Source of the DNA: Methanogenium sp.
GTDB taxonomy: Archaea > Halobacteriota > Methanomicrobia > Methanomicrobiales > Methanomicrobiaceae
Direction: 5' to 3'
Length of the DNA: 41,828 nucleotides
Assembly: GCA_030595665.1 (NCBI GenBank)
Contig: JAUVCV010000019.1
Location: 1-41,828, forward strand
Shown here: one piece after another, positions 35,154 through 41,828 of the stretch
How the letters are laid out: each line of letters opens with the position of its first letter
How positions within the stretch are numbered: position 1 is the stretch's first letter
The notes under the pieces: model-generated
The model's database searches: none
What the model saw: the letters and a program-made list of their open reading frames with translations, nothing else
Told to the model about the DNA's origin: nothing
Made by a program: the position numbers and the translations under genes

Positions 35154-35411
35154 CTATGGTCGCATGTAAAAAACCTGGCGTGCGTCCGTGAAGTTGAACT
35201 TCCTGACCACAAAGCCTTCATCAATGAGTCTGCGCAGTGCATTTCTGACTGTGCGTGGTGCCCATTCAACCTGGCAGGAGATATCTGAGAATGTCCGGGG
35301 TTCATGGTCATCAAGTATGACCAGAACAGCTCGTGCTGAACCCGGAAGTTTCTCTTCTGCGATTTGGGGTTTGATCAGGTCCTGGCTGGGTGTTACAGTA
35401 TACGTTGTCAT
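35154..35411 (-). CDS. Small winged-helix transcriptional regulator
   Basis: 85 aa from ATG 35411, fixed by a perfect AAGGAGG 7 nt upstream. Residues 15-80 form a winged helix: LPGSARAVLVILDDHEPRTF, DISCQVEWAPRTVRNALRRL as recognition helix, then IDEGFVVRKFNFTDARQVFY as wing, similar to archaeal MarR/ArsR-like one-domain regulators. No ligand domain. A 10-bp hairpin sits in its leader (35443-35467) and an inverted repeat further up (35511-35529), both possible control sites. The target is unknown. Confidence 0.8.
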   Translation of the reverse strand: MTTYTVTPSQDLIKPQIAEEKLPGSARAVLVILDDHEPRTFSDISCQVEWAPRTVRNALRRLIDEGFVVRKFNFTDARQVFYMRP

Positions 35412-35442
35412 CGTTGTCCTCCTTGACTGGCATATGATTTCC

Positions 35443-35467
35443 CCGGTGCTCATTTCCTGAGCACCGG
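35443..35467 (-). promoter_or_regulatory. Perfect 10-bp hairpin in the regulator's leader
   Basis: CCGGTGCTCA and TGAGCACCGG flank a 5-nt loop, 32 nt upstream of the regulator's ATG. On the + strand the stem is followed by TTTTC, so it could also end a rightward transcript. As DNA, a 25-nt symmetric site could bind a dimeric regulator. Confidence 0.6.
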
Positions 35468-35510
35468 TTTTCTGAATTACTGTCCATTTGATGGTTACTG
35501 CGGTGGTGTG

Positions 35511-35529
35511 ACCAAAATTACAATTTGGT
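35511..35529. promoter_or_regulatory. Inverted repeat ACCAAA/TTTGGT
   Basis: Six-bp arms separated by an AT-rich 7-nt spacer, about 100 nt upstream of the winged-helix gene and about 45 nt past the end of the hypothetical gene. Its position suits an operator over the regulator's promoter. Confidence 0.45.
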
Positions 35530-35571
35530 TAAGGAGATTGTGGTACTCTCCTATGCTATAATTTTTCTGGT

Positions 35572-35886
35572 TCACGATGTAGTACCTCCTGGATTTTTCT
35601 GCACTGTCATGTTCGACGAAGGGGTCTTCACATGTCGCGCCCGGACCAGGTGGATCCGTGTGCCGCTGGTGGAGATCGCCTCCCCATCATGGGCCCCCAT
35701 CTCGCCGGATTTGATACGAAAGTCGGCATTCCCGAATGCCTGTCCAATCTTCTCCGGGTCATCGGTAGTGATCTCCATGTTATATGGGGGGGCGGCCGCA
35801 CTTTTTCCACCGTCCGTCACAATATGTTTCATTGCATCTCCCCATTCTGTCAACGCAGCCGCAGTCTGATAAGGGGTCCATCTCAT
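35572..35886 (-). CDS. Hypothetical protein, 104 aa
   Basis: ATG 35886 starts a protein-like frame (RWTPYQTAAALTEWGDAM); AGGGGTG lies ~11 nt upstream. An upstream ATG at 35946 would add a less likely stretch. Composition is that of a soluble alpha/beta protein: KHIVTDGGKSAAAPPYNMEI in the middle and DGEAISTSGTRIHLVRARHV near the end. The AISTSG string recalls the C-terminus of ApbE-type flavin transferases, but the other motifs are missing, so I do not assign it. It is upstream of the winged-helix gene on the same strand. Confidence 0.5.
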   Translation of the reverse strand: MRWTPYQTAAALTEWGDAMKHIVTDGGKSAAAPPYNMEITTDDPEKIGQAFGNADFRIKSGEMGAHDGEAISTSGTRIHLVRARHVKTPSSNMTVQKNPGGTTS

Positions 35887-36111
35887 GCGACATTTGACAC
35901 CCCTATCTCTATGCCAATCTGTATTAAATGTTTCGCATAAATGCATCTATTACAAAATGGTGATAAATCCAATTATCGTTTAAAATCGGTTTTTTGGGTA
36001 AAATTGCCTGATAATTACGTTTGTGGCTATTTTGGGGCTTCTTTGTGAGGTGGCCTTTAATCCATGGTTGACTGCATCTTCTATGAGGTCATATGTCTGA
36101 TCGGATTGGTG

Positions 36112-36927
36112 CTACCTTGGGGCAAATGGGGTCGGACGCTGGATGATGCCCGGTGTGTATCGGGTAAACAATTCATTGAGCCGTGGGCTCTTGCGGTTTT
36201 TGTGGCACTCATAGATAATAAGGAACTCTCCAAGCACTTTTTCGGGGACTCCCGTCACATCAATTATTTCATTTGCCCGGTAGCTTCGTGCATACAACAC
36301 CACGGTATCGGTGAACTGCCGGTGGTATTTGCGCACCATATCTGGCGAAACCCCGCATTCAATGGCTGTATCCTCAACATCTTCACCACAGAGGAAACGG
36401 TCCGCACAGACTGAACGTATGGATGGGATATGTCCATATTCATAGATCGCACCCCGTGTTGGCAAACGGATGCCTGCAGTTCTTAATTCCTTAATGTCGC
36501 GCTGGATGGTGCGTGATGAGGTGGTGAGCAGAAGTGCGAGGTCATGCTGGGTCAGAAGGCCACCCTGGTCATAGGACTCACGGGCGAGGCGTATCAGTTT
36601 GTGCCGTCGCATCCCCTGCAGACCTCCTCTCTCAAATGCCACTGCGTCATCAGATACTGAGATCGTGAGGAATATGGGGCGCAGGGGTATCTCTCCGATT
36701 GCCCGTCCCGGCCCTCCCCGCATGTCCACTGCGTGGTATATTATCTGCATATCGCCGCGGTGCCAGCCGTAGGGCTTTTCAGCGAATTCGTTCATTAAAT
36801 GGATGAGGGACCGGCTGGTTGCATGTTTAAAGCCGTATTCCTCTTCAAGAATGGCAAGGAGCTGATACTCTTTCGTCTTGGTCCAGGCGTTTCTAAGCGA
36901 CGGGACCTCGGTACGCTGCATCGGCAT
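36112..36927 (-). CDS. DUF1670 family HTH protein, probable regulator
   Basis: 271 aa from ATG 36927 (AGGAAAT 7 nt upstream); a longer in-frame start adds unlikely sequence. The fold of DUF1670 is recognisable: WTKTKEYQLLAILEEEYGF near residue 15, a middle region with GRAIGEIPLRPIFLTI, then an HTH at about 125-165 (GGLLTQHDLALLLTTSSRTI, QRDIKELRTAGI). A second helical segment follows (CGEDVEDTAIECGVSPDMV). DUF1670 is found in methanogens and some bacteria and is poorly characterised. The gene is last in a minus-strand run behind peroxiredoxin and the small redox genes, so it may regulate that set; this is inference. Confidence 0.8.
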   Translation of the reverse strand: MPMQRTEVPSLRNAWTKTKEYQLLAILEEEYGFKHATSRSLIHLMNEFAEKPYGWHRGDMQIIYHAVDMRGGPGRAIGEIPLRPIFLTISVSDDAVAFERGGLQGMRRHKLIRLARESYDQGGLLTQHDLALLLTTSSRTIQRDIKELRTAGIRLPTRGAIYEYGHIPSIRSVCADRFLCGEDVEDTAIECGVSPDMVRKYHRQFTDTVVLYARSYRANEIIDVTGVPEKVLGEFLIIYECHKNRKSPRLNELFTRYTPGIIQRPTPFAPR

Positions 36928-37090
36928 GAGGATATTTCCTGATGGTAAGTGGATCTTTCTGGATAATAAACCCCACGACAAATGTCTGATCAGTTTTTTA
37001 TGGTAAAAAGTGATGAAACCGTCTGGTTTCACATGTTAATATGAGACTTACACAATGCGATTGGCATAGGGAAAAAAGAGGGGGTATTTA

Positions 37091-37756
37091 TTAGATCTCC
37101 TTATAGCAGAGATACCAGTCTTTGCACTCGTATCCCTCTTTCAGACGGGCTTCTGCTGCTTTCTGGGTGGCCGGTGATGGCACAACCACCTTGTCACCCG
37201 GCTGCCAGTTGGCAGGGGTGGCGACACCGTTCTCATCTGTCATCTGGAGTGCCTTTACCAGTCGGACAATCTCCGGAATATATCGCCCGTTTGTGAGCGG
37301 ATAATAGATCATGGCCCGTAGAATTCCCTCCGGATCAATAAAGAAGACACACCGCACCGTTGCCGTGCTGCTCGCCCCTTCCTGGATCATGCCATAGAGG
37401 CGGGCCACATTCATGTCAAGATCGGCAATCACCGGGAAGGGGATATCAACTCCCAACCGCTCTTTTATGTTTCTTATCCACCCAATGTGGGCATGAACTG
37501 AATCAATGGAGAGGCCGATGAGGTAGGCGTTCAGCGCCTTCAATTCCTCATAGACCCCGGCTAATGCAATAAACTCAGTGGTACAGACCGGGGTAAAGTC
37601 TGCCGGGTGACTGAAGAGCACCACCCATTTCCCCCGGTAATCTTCCAGTTCCATCGGCCCGTGTGTTGTCACAGCGGAGAATTCAGGTGCAGGTTCGTTC
37701 AGTACCGGCCCTTCATGACAGCAAAGGCATTCGTCAAACATCTCGTCGTCGTGCAT
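37091..37756 (-). CDS. Peroxiredoxin (Prx6/archaeal type)
   Basis: 221 aa from ATG 37756, with GAGAGG 8 nt upstream. The peroxidatic Cys lies in [14 protein letters not shown] near residue 57; the conserved Arg is in [10 protein letters not shown] near 135. The C-terminus [10 protein letters not shown] has two cysteines six apart, matching the resolving pair of archaeal Prx6-like enzymes such as that of Aeropyrum. It reduces H2O2 and organic peroxides using thiols. An extra N-terminal segment has Cys at three nearby positions (DECLCCHEG), unusual for the family. Its neighbours are all redox-defence genes. Confidence 0.95.
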   Translation of the reverse strand: MHDDEMFDECLCCHEGPVLNEPAPEFSAVTTHGPMELEDYRGKWVVLFSHPADFTPVCTTEFIALAGVYEELKALNAYLIGLSIDSVHAHIGWIRNIKERLGVDIPFPVIADLDMNVARLYGMIQEGASSTATVRCVFFIDPEGILRAMIYYPLTNGRYIPEIVRLVKALQMTDENGVATPANWQPGDKVVVPSPATQKAAEARLKEGYECKDWYLCYKEI

Positions 37757-37926
37757 ATGTATTCCTCTCTTCATCATGGGGTCACTGCTACTCTGGTGGC
37801 AGTGCCCTTTCATTGCCTGATTCTCACCGGCAGAAGGGCAAAGAGAGGCGGTCAACATCCAGCCACTCCGCTCTTCTGTACAGATCATCGAATAAGGGGG
37901 GTTTCGCTGGGGAATGCCCAGGTGGC

Positions 37927-38271
37927 TTATTTCTTCATCAGGTCGTCGATTGCGGTGCGTCCGTAGGTATAGGCAGGCATACCTGCAAGAAGGAATGTCA
38001 CCCTGAGTCCCTCTTCCACCTCGTCAAAGTCGACACCGAGGTTTGAAGCCCCCGCTGCCTGGGCACGAACCGCGTGCTGGTCCCGGAGGGCGGCTGCCAC
38101 ACAGATGGCAATTATTTTCTTCGTCTGTTTGGAGAGTTTTCCGTCTTTCCAGATGAGTTTGTCCATTGATACGACCCAGTCCTTCAGTGCAGGGTCTTCA
38201 TCTGCCCACTTCTTCACAATCAGAGGGACTTTCCCGATATCATTTTCCAGTTCATTGAGTTGCGCATCCAT
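37927..38271 (-). CDS. Carboxymuconolactone decarboxylase / AhpD-like protein
   Basis: 114 aa from ATG 38271. All-helical CMD fold: [20 protein letters not shown], then [18 protein letters not shown], and [19 protein letters not shown]. AhpD enzymes use a CxxC plus His motif; here the first Cys and the His are kept ([10 protein letters not shown]) but the second Cys is replaced, so full AhpD disulfide chemistry is not possible. It may work with another thiol protein. The desulforedoxin stop lies 7 nt upstream, and the peroxiredoxin follows 170 nt downstream, so the set is probably one transcript. Confidence 0.88.
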   Translation of the reverse strand: MDAQLNELENDIGKVPLIVKKWADEDPALKDWVVSMDKLIWKDGKLSKQTKKIIAICVAAALRDQHAVRAQAAGASNLGVDFDEVEEGLRVTFLLAGMPAYTYGRTAIDDLMKK

Positions 38272-38278
38272 AGTATTC

Positions 38279-38404
38279 TCACTCCTGCAGGGCCATTGGC
38301 TCGCCGCAACAGACGAGTTCTCCCCCGCCCACTTCAACTACTTCAACAACATTTCCGCAGATCTCACATTCAAATTTCTGACCTTTGCTCTCTACATTTA
38401 CCAT
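38279..38404 (-). CDS. Desulforedoxin (stand-alone FeS4 mini-protein)
   Basis: 41 aa with AAGGAG 9 nt upstream. [20 protein letters not shown] then VCCGEPM is nearly superposable on the 36-aa desulforedoxin of Desulfovibrio gigas (C-x2-C, a GGG turn, then a Cys-Cys pair). The four Cys bind one iron in a distorted rubredoxin-type site, in a homodimer. The same module forms the N-terminus of desulfoferrodoxin-type superoxide reductases, but no reductase domain is attached here. It likely carries electrons to peroxide- or superoxide-reducing partners. It ends 7 nt before the CMD gene, so it is co-transcribed; its shortness makes it easy to miss. Confidence 0.9.
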   Translation of the reverse strand: MVNVESKGQKFECEICGNVVEVVEVGGGELVCCGEPMALQE

Positions 38405-38460
38405 TTTTTTAACTCCTTGAGAGGGGGGAATGCAAATTGCCCCCGTTTTATTCTAATATT

Positions 38461-38679
38461 TCACCGTTTTGGAGGATGTCTGGCATCTTCCGGGGTCTTA
38501 ACATCTTCCCGGATATGTGTAATTGGGAGACAATCATAATACTCACAGGCACATGTCGGGCATTTTCTGAGATCCTTGTCAGATTCATCGATGGCAAATT
38601 CGAGACCGCAGTCAATACATTTGTATGTTCCCGGTCCGACTTTATCTCCTGCTTTCACTCGCTTCGGGCTTTCACTCAT
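38461..38679 (-). CDS. Small zinc-ribbon / rubredoxin-like protein
   Basis: 72 aa. PGTYKCIDCGLEFAIDESD and then LRKCPTCACEYYDC give two CxxC knuckles ~19 residues apart, as in zinc ribbons and rubredoxin-like domains, followed by one extra Cys pair partner. The N-terminal KRVKAGDKVGPGTY is typical of small archaeal ribbon proteins. It could bind Zn as a regulatory ribbon or Fe as an electron carrier; the context of desulforedoxin and peroxiredoxin downstream favours redox work. It is first in the minus-strand run and divergent from the flavoprotein at 38810. Confidence 0.78.
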   Translation of the reverse strand: MSESPKRVKAGDKVGPGTYKCIDCGLEFAIDESDKDLRKCPTCACEYYDCLPITHIREDVKTPEDARHPPKR

Positions 38680-38809
38680 TGATAAATACCTCTGTGCCTA
38701 CATCAGACTAAACCGTAATAAACCTTTTCCAGATGCGAATTACTGATAAATAGTGTGTTTTGGTTTTTCTTCAGAAATTTTTATCAGGATTAGCACCGTA
38801 ATCTCCTCA

Positions 38810-39427
38810 ATGGCACCACAGATTATTGCCCTTTTAGGAAGTCCCCGCCTGAAAGGGAATATGGCGAAACTGATGGATGAAGCAGTGCGGGGAGTTCGTG
38901 ATGCAGGTTGTGAGGTTGAGATTGTCTCTGTGCCAAAACTGAAGTTCAGTCCGTGCAAAGAGATTTTCTACTGCCAGGAGCATGCCTCCTGTGCAATTAA
39001 AGATGATGTTACTCCTTATTTTGAGAAATTCCGGGATATTGACGGTCTTATCGTAGCAACACCGGTGATGACGATGGGCATTCCGGGTGCCCTGAAGTCA
39101 TTCATGGACCGGTTTCAGGTCTTTTTTATGGCGAAGTATTTCCGGAAAGAGCCGCTTGTTACTCCTGAAAAGAAGGCGCACCGCAGAACACTTTTTTTGA
39201 GCGTCGGCGGGAGGAATATTGAACACGATTTTGACGGTGTTATTCTCTCCATGAAGGCCTTCTGTGATATCATCGACTGTTCCTACTGGGATGAAGTGCT
39301 GCAAAATAATATGGATGAGGTGATAGATATCACAACACGGCCCGATGTGATGAAAGCCGCCTATGTTAAGGGGTACCATATGGGTGAACTTATCGCCCGT
39401 GATATGGAAGAAAACAGGCAGACCTGA
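38810..39427 (+). CDS. Flavodoxin-fold (iron-sulfur) flavoprotein, variant Cys spacing
   Basis: 205 aa from ATG 38810, where the first strand starts (QIIALLGSPRLKGNMAKLMD). The FMN loop is GSPRLKGN. Cysteines follow as FSPCKEIFYCQEHASC (C-x5-C-x5-C), wider than the CxxCxxC of Isf, so the cluster, if any, differs. ATPVMTMGIPGALKSFMDR near 83 and LFLSVGGRNIEHDFDGVI near 125 follow. No Shine-Dalgarno is seen; the AATTTTTATC upstream (38776-38785) may be the TATA box and the transcript nearly leaderless. It is divergent from the zinc-ribbon gene and flanks the redox-defence run. Confidence 0.85.
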   Translation: MAPQIIALLGSPRLKGNMAKLMDEAVRGVRDAGCEVEIVSVPKLKFSPCKEIFYCQEHASCAIKDDVTPYFEKFRDIDGLIVATPVMTMGIPGALKSFMDRFQVFFMAKYFRKEPLVTPEKKAHRRTLFLSVGGRNIEHDFDGVILSMKAFCDIIDCSYWDEVLQNNMDEVIDITTRPDVMKAAYVKGYHMGELIARDMEENRQT

Positions 39428-39511
39428 AAGTTGGGGTGCTGCCCCTTCTGCATCTGTTTTGTTGGTTCTTGTGATGGTTCTGTCCGTTTTTAAATGTTAA
39501 GATGAGAGAAC

Positions 39512-39610
39512 ATGAATGAATTTCCATTTGTCTGTATAGGTATTTCTGCTCAGGATGAATCTTTGCGTTTGAGGGAAATCCTCCGTTCAGAAGAGTCCCC
39601 GTTCCTTTAG
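39512..39610 (+). CDS. Possible 32-aa ORF overlapping the radC 3' end
   Basis: ATG 39512 opens MNEFPFVCIGISAQDES and ends at a TAG inside the antisense of radC. A TTTTTAAAT box at 39487-39495 lies at promoter distance. No family is recognised and the overlap is antisense, so it may simply be a leader or a noncoding transcript. Confidence 0.2.
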   Translation: MNEFPFVCIGISAQDESLRLREILRSEESPFL

Positions 39611-40252
39611 GCTGGTGTGCCCTGTTTTTGCAACAATAACATGATCAAGCACCCGGATGCCGAGAATCTCTCCTGCTTCGGCGAGCGTGCGGGTGATGGT
39701 GATGTCAGCGTCGGAAGGTTCTGTGTTGCCAGAGGGATGGTTATGGACAAATATCACGGAAGCCGCACGGTCAGTGAGGGCGGGGGCAAAGACTTCGCGG
39801 GGGTGTACCGGAGAATGGGTGAGTGTGCCCTTCGTAATAGTATGGCGTCGAATAACCTCACCCGCCCCGTTGAGTGTGAATACGATGAAGTATTCCTGTT
39901 GTTTGTGAAGAAGATCAGCGGTCATCATCAGGATATCTTCAGGTCGTGAGATAGTGGTGCCCGGCTTTTTGATGTAGCGGCGGGCCAGTTCAAAGGCAGC
40001 GACTATCTGTGATGCCCGGCTCTCCCCGATTCCCTTTATCCCGATCAGGTTATCGTAAGTTATCTCCGTTCCCTTCTCATTCAGAAGAGTGATAATATCG
40101 TTTGCGATTACGTTTACGTCACGACCAGGGATTCCCTTGCCGATGATTGCCGCAACAAGTTCACGGTTCTCCAGAACCGTCGGCCCGACGGCGGCGATCC
40201 GTTCCCGTGGCCGGTCAATCATGTCTGTATCCCGCATCCGTTTTACTACCAT
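39587..40252 (-). CDS. radC: RadC-like JAB-domain protein
   Basis: 221 aa. An N-terminal helix-hairpin-helix part (NLIGIKGIGESRASQIVAAF) precedes the JAB/MPN metal site FVHNHPSGNTEPSDADI with the Glu upstream in VFTLNGAGEV. This is the standard RadC layout. Despite the name, RadC's role in repair is unproven; the bacterial family is often linked to mobile DNA or recombination. ATG 40252 gives the full family length; ATG 40237 is an alternative. It shares a 159-nt divergent promoter region with rubrerythrin. Confidence 0.93.
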   Translation of the reverse strand: MVVKRMRDTDMIDRPRERIAAVGPTVLENRELVAAIIGKGIPGRDVNVIANDIITLLNEKGTEITYDNLIGIKGIGESRASQIVAAFELARRYIKKPGTTISRPEDILMMTADLLHKQQEYFIVFTLNGAGEVIRRHTITKGTLTHSPVHPREVFAPALTDRAASVIFVHNHPSGNTEPSDADITITRTLAEAGEILGIRVLDHVIVAKTGHTSLKERGLF

Positions 40253-40353
40253 ATTATATCATTTCCTTTTTTTTATTGATTCAATAAAGATAGAATGGCA
40301 AACAGAAAATAAAATGGTGACGGTATGCATCTTTGTTTCCGTTTCGAGCAAAG

Positions 40354-40363
40354 TTTATAAATA
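40354..40363 (+). promoter_or_regulatory. TATA box of the rubrerythrin gene
   Basis: TTTATAAATA is a near-consensus archaeal TATA box; transcription should begin about 25 nt later, near 40384, giving a ~28-nt leader holding AAAAGGTTAGAG before the ATG at 40412. A strong promoter fits an abundant defence protein. Confidence 0.65.
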
Positions 40364-40411
40364 GGAAGTATGTCTGTTCTATTCCTATCCAAGAAAAGGT
40401 TAGAGATTACT

Positions 40412-40912
40412 ATGACAACAGAAGAGAATGCATGGGAAGCGTTCGCAGGTGAATCACAGGCGAACCGCAAGTATGCAAATTATTCAGTGAAGGCAAAGGA
40501 TGAGGGATATCCGGTCGTTGCGAAACTCTTTACCGCAGCGTCAAAAGCAGAGGAGATTCATGCACGGCGTCTTCTCGGAGCCCTCAAGGCAGTGGGAACA
40601 ACCGAGGAGAACCTCACTGGTGCTGTGGAAGGGGAGACACATGAGTTCACCACGGTGTATCCCTCCTTTGTTGAGGAGGCAACGGCTGAAAATGCCACTG
40701 AGGCACGTACTGTTTTTACTCATGCGATGAAGGCAGAAGAGGTGCACGCCGGTCTTTATACCAAAGCACTTGCTGCAGTGAAGGCGGGTGGTGATCTGGA
40801 TGAGACTCCTGTTCACCTCTGTCCGTTCTGTGGCAATGTTGTTCTGGGTGAAGTACCGGAGCGCTGCCCCATCTGCGGTATTCCGGGAACAAAATTGGAA
40901 CTGATAGAATAA
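40412..40912 (+). CDS. Rubrerythrin
   Basis: 166 aa from ATG 40412. Four-helix ferritin-like domain with di-iron ligands: ENAWEAFAGESQANRKY near residue 5 (Glu), KAEEIHARR near 50 (ExxH), and MKAEEVHAGLY near 108 (ExxH). The C-terminal rubredoxin-like domain has CPFCGNVVLGEVPERCPICG near 137 with two CxxC knuckles. It reduces H2O2 to water using electrons passed through the FeS4 site, in the cytoplasm of anaerobes. It has a strong TATA box, and the glutaredoxin-TrxR fusion follows 58 nt downstream, a likely NAD(P)H-linked partner. Confidence 0.96.
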   Translation: MTTEENAWEAFAGESQANRKYANYSVKAKDEGYPVVAKLFTAASKAEEIHARRLLGALKAVGTTEENLTGAVEGETHEFTTVYPSFVEEATAENATEARTVFTHAMKAEEVHAGLYTKALAAVKAGGDLDETPVHLCPFCGNVVLGEVPERCPICGIPGTKLELIE

Positions 40913-40970
40913 CCCTATTTTTTTGGCCGGGCCGGTAAGTCTTATCTGTTTCTGTGGTGTAGATGGGATC

Positions 40971-41828
40971 ATGCCAAATGTCACTATATATTCTACGGAA
41001 GGCTGTCAGTATTGCCGTCTGACCAAAGGCTACCTCTCACGTCTGGGGGTGCCGTTCACTGAGGTTGATGTCGGCCGTGACAAAACCGCTGCAGAAGAGA
41101 TGGTGAACCTTTCCGGCCAGTACGGAGTGCCGGTCACTGTGGTGGACGGGGAGGTCATCATCGGGTTTGATGTGAAACGGTTCCGCGAACTCTTTGAGAC
41201 GGGGGGGGCCCCGGATGTCTATGACGTGATCATCATCGGTGGCGGGCCAGCAGGTCTCACGGCTGCGATGTATGCCTCAAGGAAAATGCTATCTGTCCTC
41301 GTTCTCACGGAGAATATCGGGGGTCAGGCCCTCGAATCGTGGGCCATCGAGAATTACATGGGGTTCCGCCTGGTGACTGGCGGGGAACTGATGCAGAAGT
41401 TTGAGGAGAAGGTGCGAGAGGAAACAGGTATTACTCTTGAACTTGACTCGGTCACCGCCCTCCACGAAGGGGGGGAAGGTGGGTTTGTGGCAGAGACTTC
41501 TTCTGAAAGGACATTCTCCGCCCGGTCTGTCATCATAACCTCTGGTCTGCGTCCGCGGTGGCTGGGTCTTGCCGAGGAGAAACGGTTCATCGGCCGGGGG
41601 GAGAGTATCTGCTCCACCTGCGACGGCCCGCTCTTTGCCGGTAAGACAGTCGCAGTGGTCGGCGGAGGCAACTATGCCCTCACGACTGCAATAGAGATGA
41701 GTGGTATTGCAAAAGAGGTGCACCTCATCGCCCGCTCTGAACTGCGGGCAGATGAAATCTACCAGAAGGAGTACGGATCTGTTGGAAATATCATTACCCA
41801 CAAACCGGCAGTGGTGACTGCCATTCAC
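40971..41828 (+). CDS. Glutaredoxin-thioredoxin reductase fusion (3' cut by window)
   Basis: 286 codons are visible and open to the window edge. Residues 1-77 form a glutaredoxin-like domain with active site TEGCQYCRLTKGYL and cis-Pro YGVPVTVV. A short linker (ETGGAPD) leads into a thioredoxin-reductase flavoprotein: YDVIIIGGGPAGLTAAMYAS (FAD), redox pair CSTCDGPLF near 220, and VAVVGGGNYALTTAIE (NADPH) near 234. One polypeptide would pass NADPH electrons via FAD to the attached dithiol, as in AhpF-like systems. The domain junction is encoded by a run of eight G (41211-41218), a likely place for indels. It lies behind rubrerythrin and within reach of the peroxiredoxin set. Confidence 0.9.
   Translation, partial: MPNVTIYSTEGCQYCRLTKGYLSRLGVPFTEVDVGRDKTAAEEMVNLSGQYGVPVTVVDGEVIIGFDVKRFRELFETGGAPDVYDVIIIGGGPAGLTAAMYASRKMLSVLVLTENIGGQALESWAIENYMGFRLVTGGELMQKFEEKVREETGITLELDSVTALHEGGEGGFVAETSSERTFSARSVIITSGLRPRWLGLAEEKRFIGRGESICSTCDGPLFAGKTVAVVGGGNYALTTAIEMSGIAKEVHLIARSELRADEIYQKEYGSVGNIITHKPAVVTAIH

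Noticed and set aside
41289-41828. 179-codon minus frame at the right edge
   Set aside because: Antisense to the glutaredoxin-thioredoxin reductase fusion, whose motifs are unambiguous.
1-41828. tRNA, rRNA genes or CRISPR arrays
   Set aside because: No T-loop-like strings in cloverleaf context, no rRNA core sequence and no regularly spaced direct repeats were seen by eye; a covariance-model search would be decisive.

Overview
The window reads as chromosome of a methanogenic archaeon, most likely of the order Methanomicrobiales. Evidence: TATA-type promoters rather than -35/-10 boxes, strong Shine-Dalgarno sites with many 1-8 nt gene overlaps, iron-sulfur flavoproteins, DUF1670, multi-PAS sensor proteins, C-terminal membrane anchors of archaeal surface proteins, and an anaerobe's oxygen-defence set. 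Genus cannot be fixed from the sequence alone. I found no tRNA, rRNA or CRISPR array.

Layout. (1) 1-5.2 kb: four tightly packed + strand genes for secreted or membrane-anchored proteins. Two carry DUF4430 (transcobalamin C-terminal-like) domains, one fuses a six-repeat alpha/alpha toroid to a BtuF-like cobalamin-binding domain, and one is a seven-repeat beta-propeller. Together they contain the parts of animal intrinsic factor/transcobalamin split over neighbouring genes and joined to a bacterial-type B12 receptor. This is the best candidate for an undescribed system: surface corrinoid capture. (2) 5.2-10.4 kb: an HTH regulator, an ADP-ribosylglycohydrolase, and the arginine genes argC, argJ and argB with a CBS-domain gene inserted between argC and argJ. 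(3) 10.5-15 kb: a multi-PAS sensor lacking an ATPase domain, chorismate mutase, an M50 membrane protease and an iron-sulfur flavoprotein. (4) 15-16.8 kb: an AT-rich stretch with palindromes and an IS200 relic abutting the damaged 5' end of an aminotransferase. (5) 16.9-25.2 kb: a marR-MATE operon, a PepD-type peptidase, and bacterial-type sbcD-sbcC. (6) 25.5-34.5 kb: a frameshifted alpha/beta-hydrolase pseudogene, a 7TM sensor histidine kinase, an RND-like exporter, an MFS exporter with a relic of a second copy, and two overlapping flavoprotein genes. (7) 34.6-36 kb: small or uncertain genes, including a winged-helix regulator with a strong leader hairpin. (8) 36.1-41.8 kb: an oxygen/peroxide defence and redox island: DUF1670 regulator, peroxiredoxin, CMD/AhpD-like protein, desulforedoxin, zinc-ribbon protein, flavoprotein, RadC, rubrerythrin, and a glutaredoxin-thioredoxin reductase fusion cut by the window end.

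Gene decay is a second theme. Four relics lie between 14 and 33.2 kb: a sensor C-terminus, an IS200 TnpA tail, a hydrolase pseudogene and an MFS C-terminus. Most were recognised only by reading noncoding stretches in all frames against neighbouring genes.
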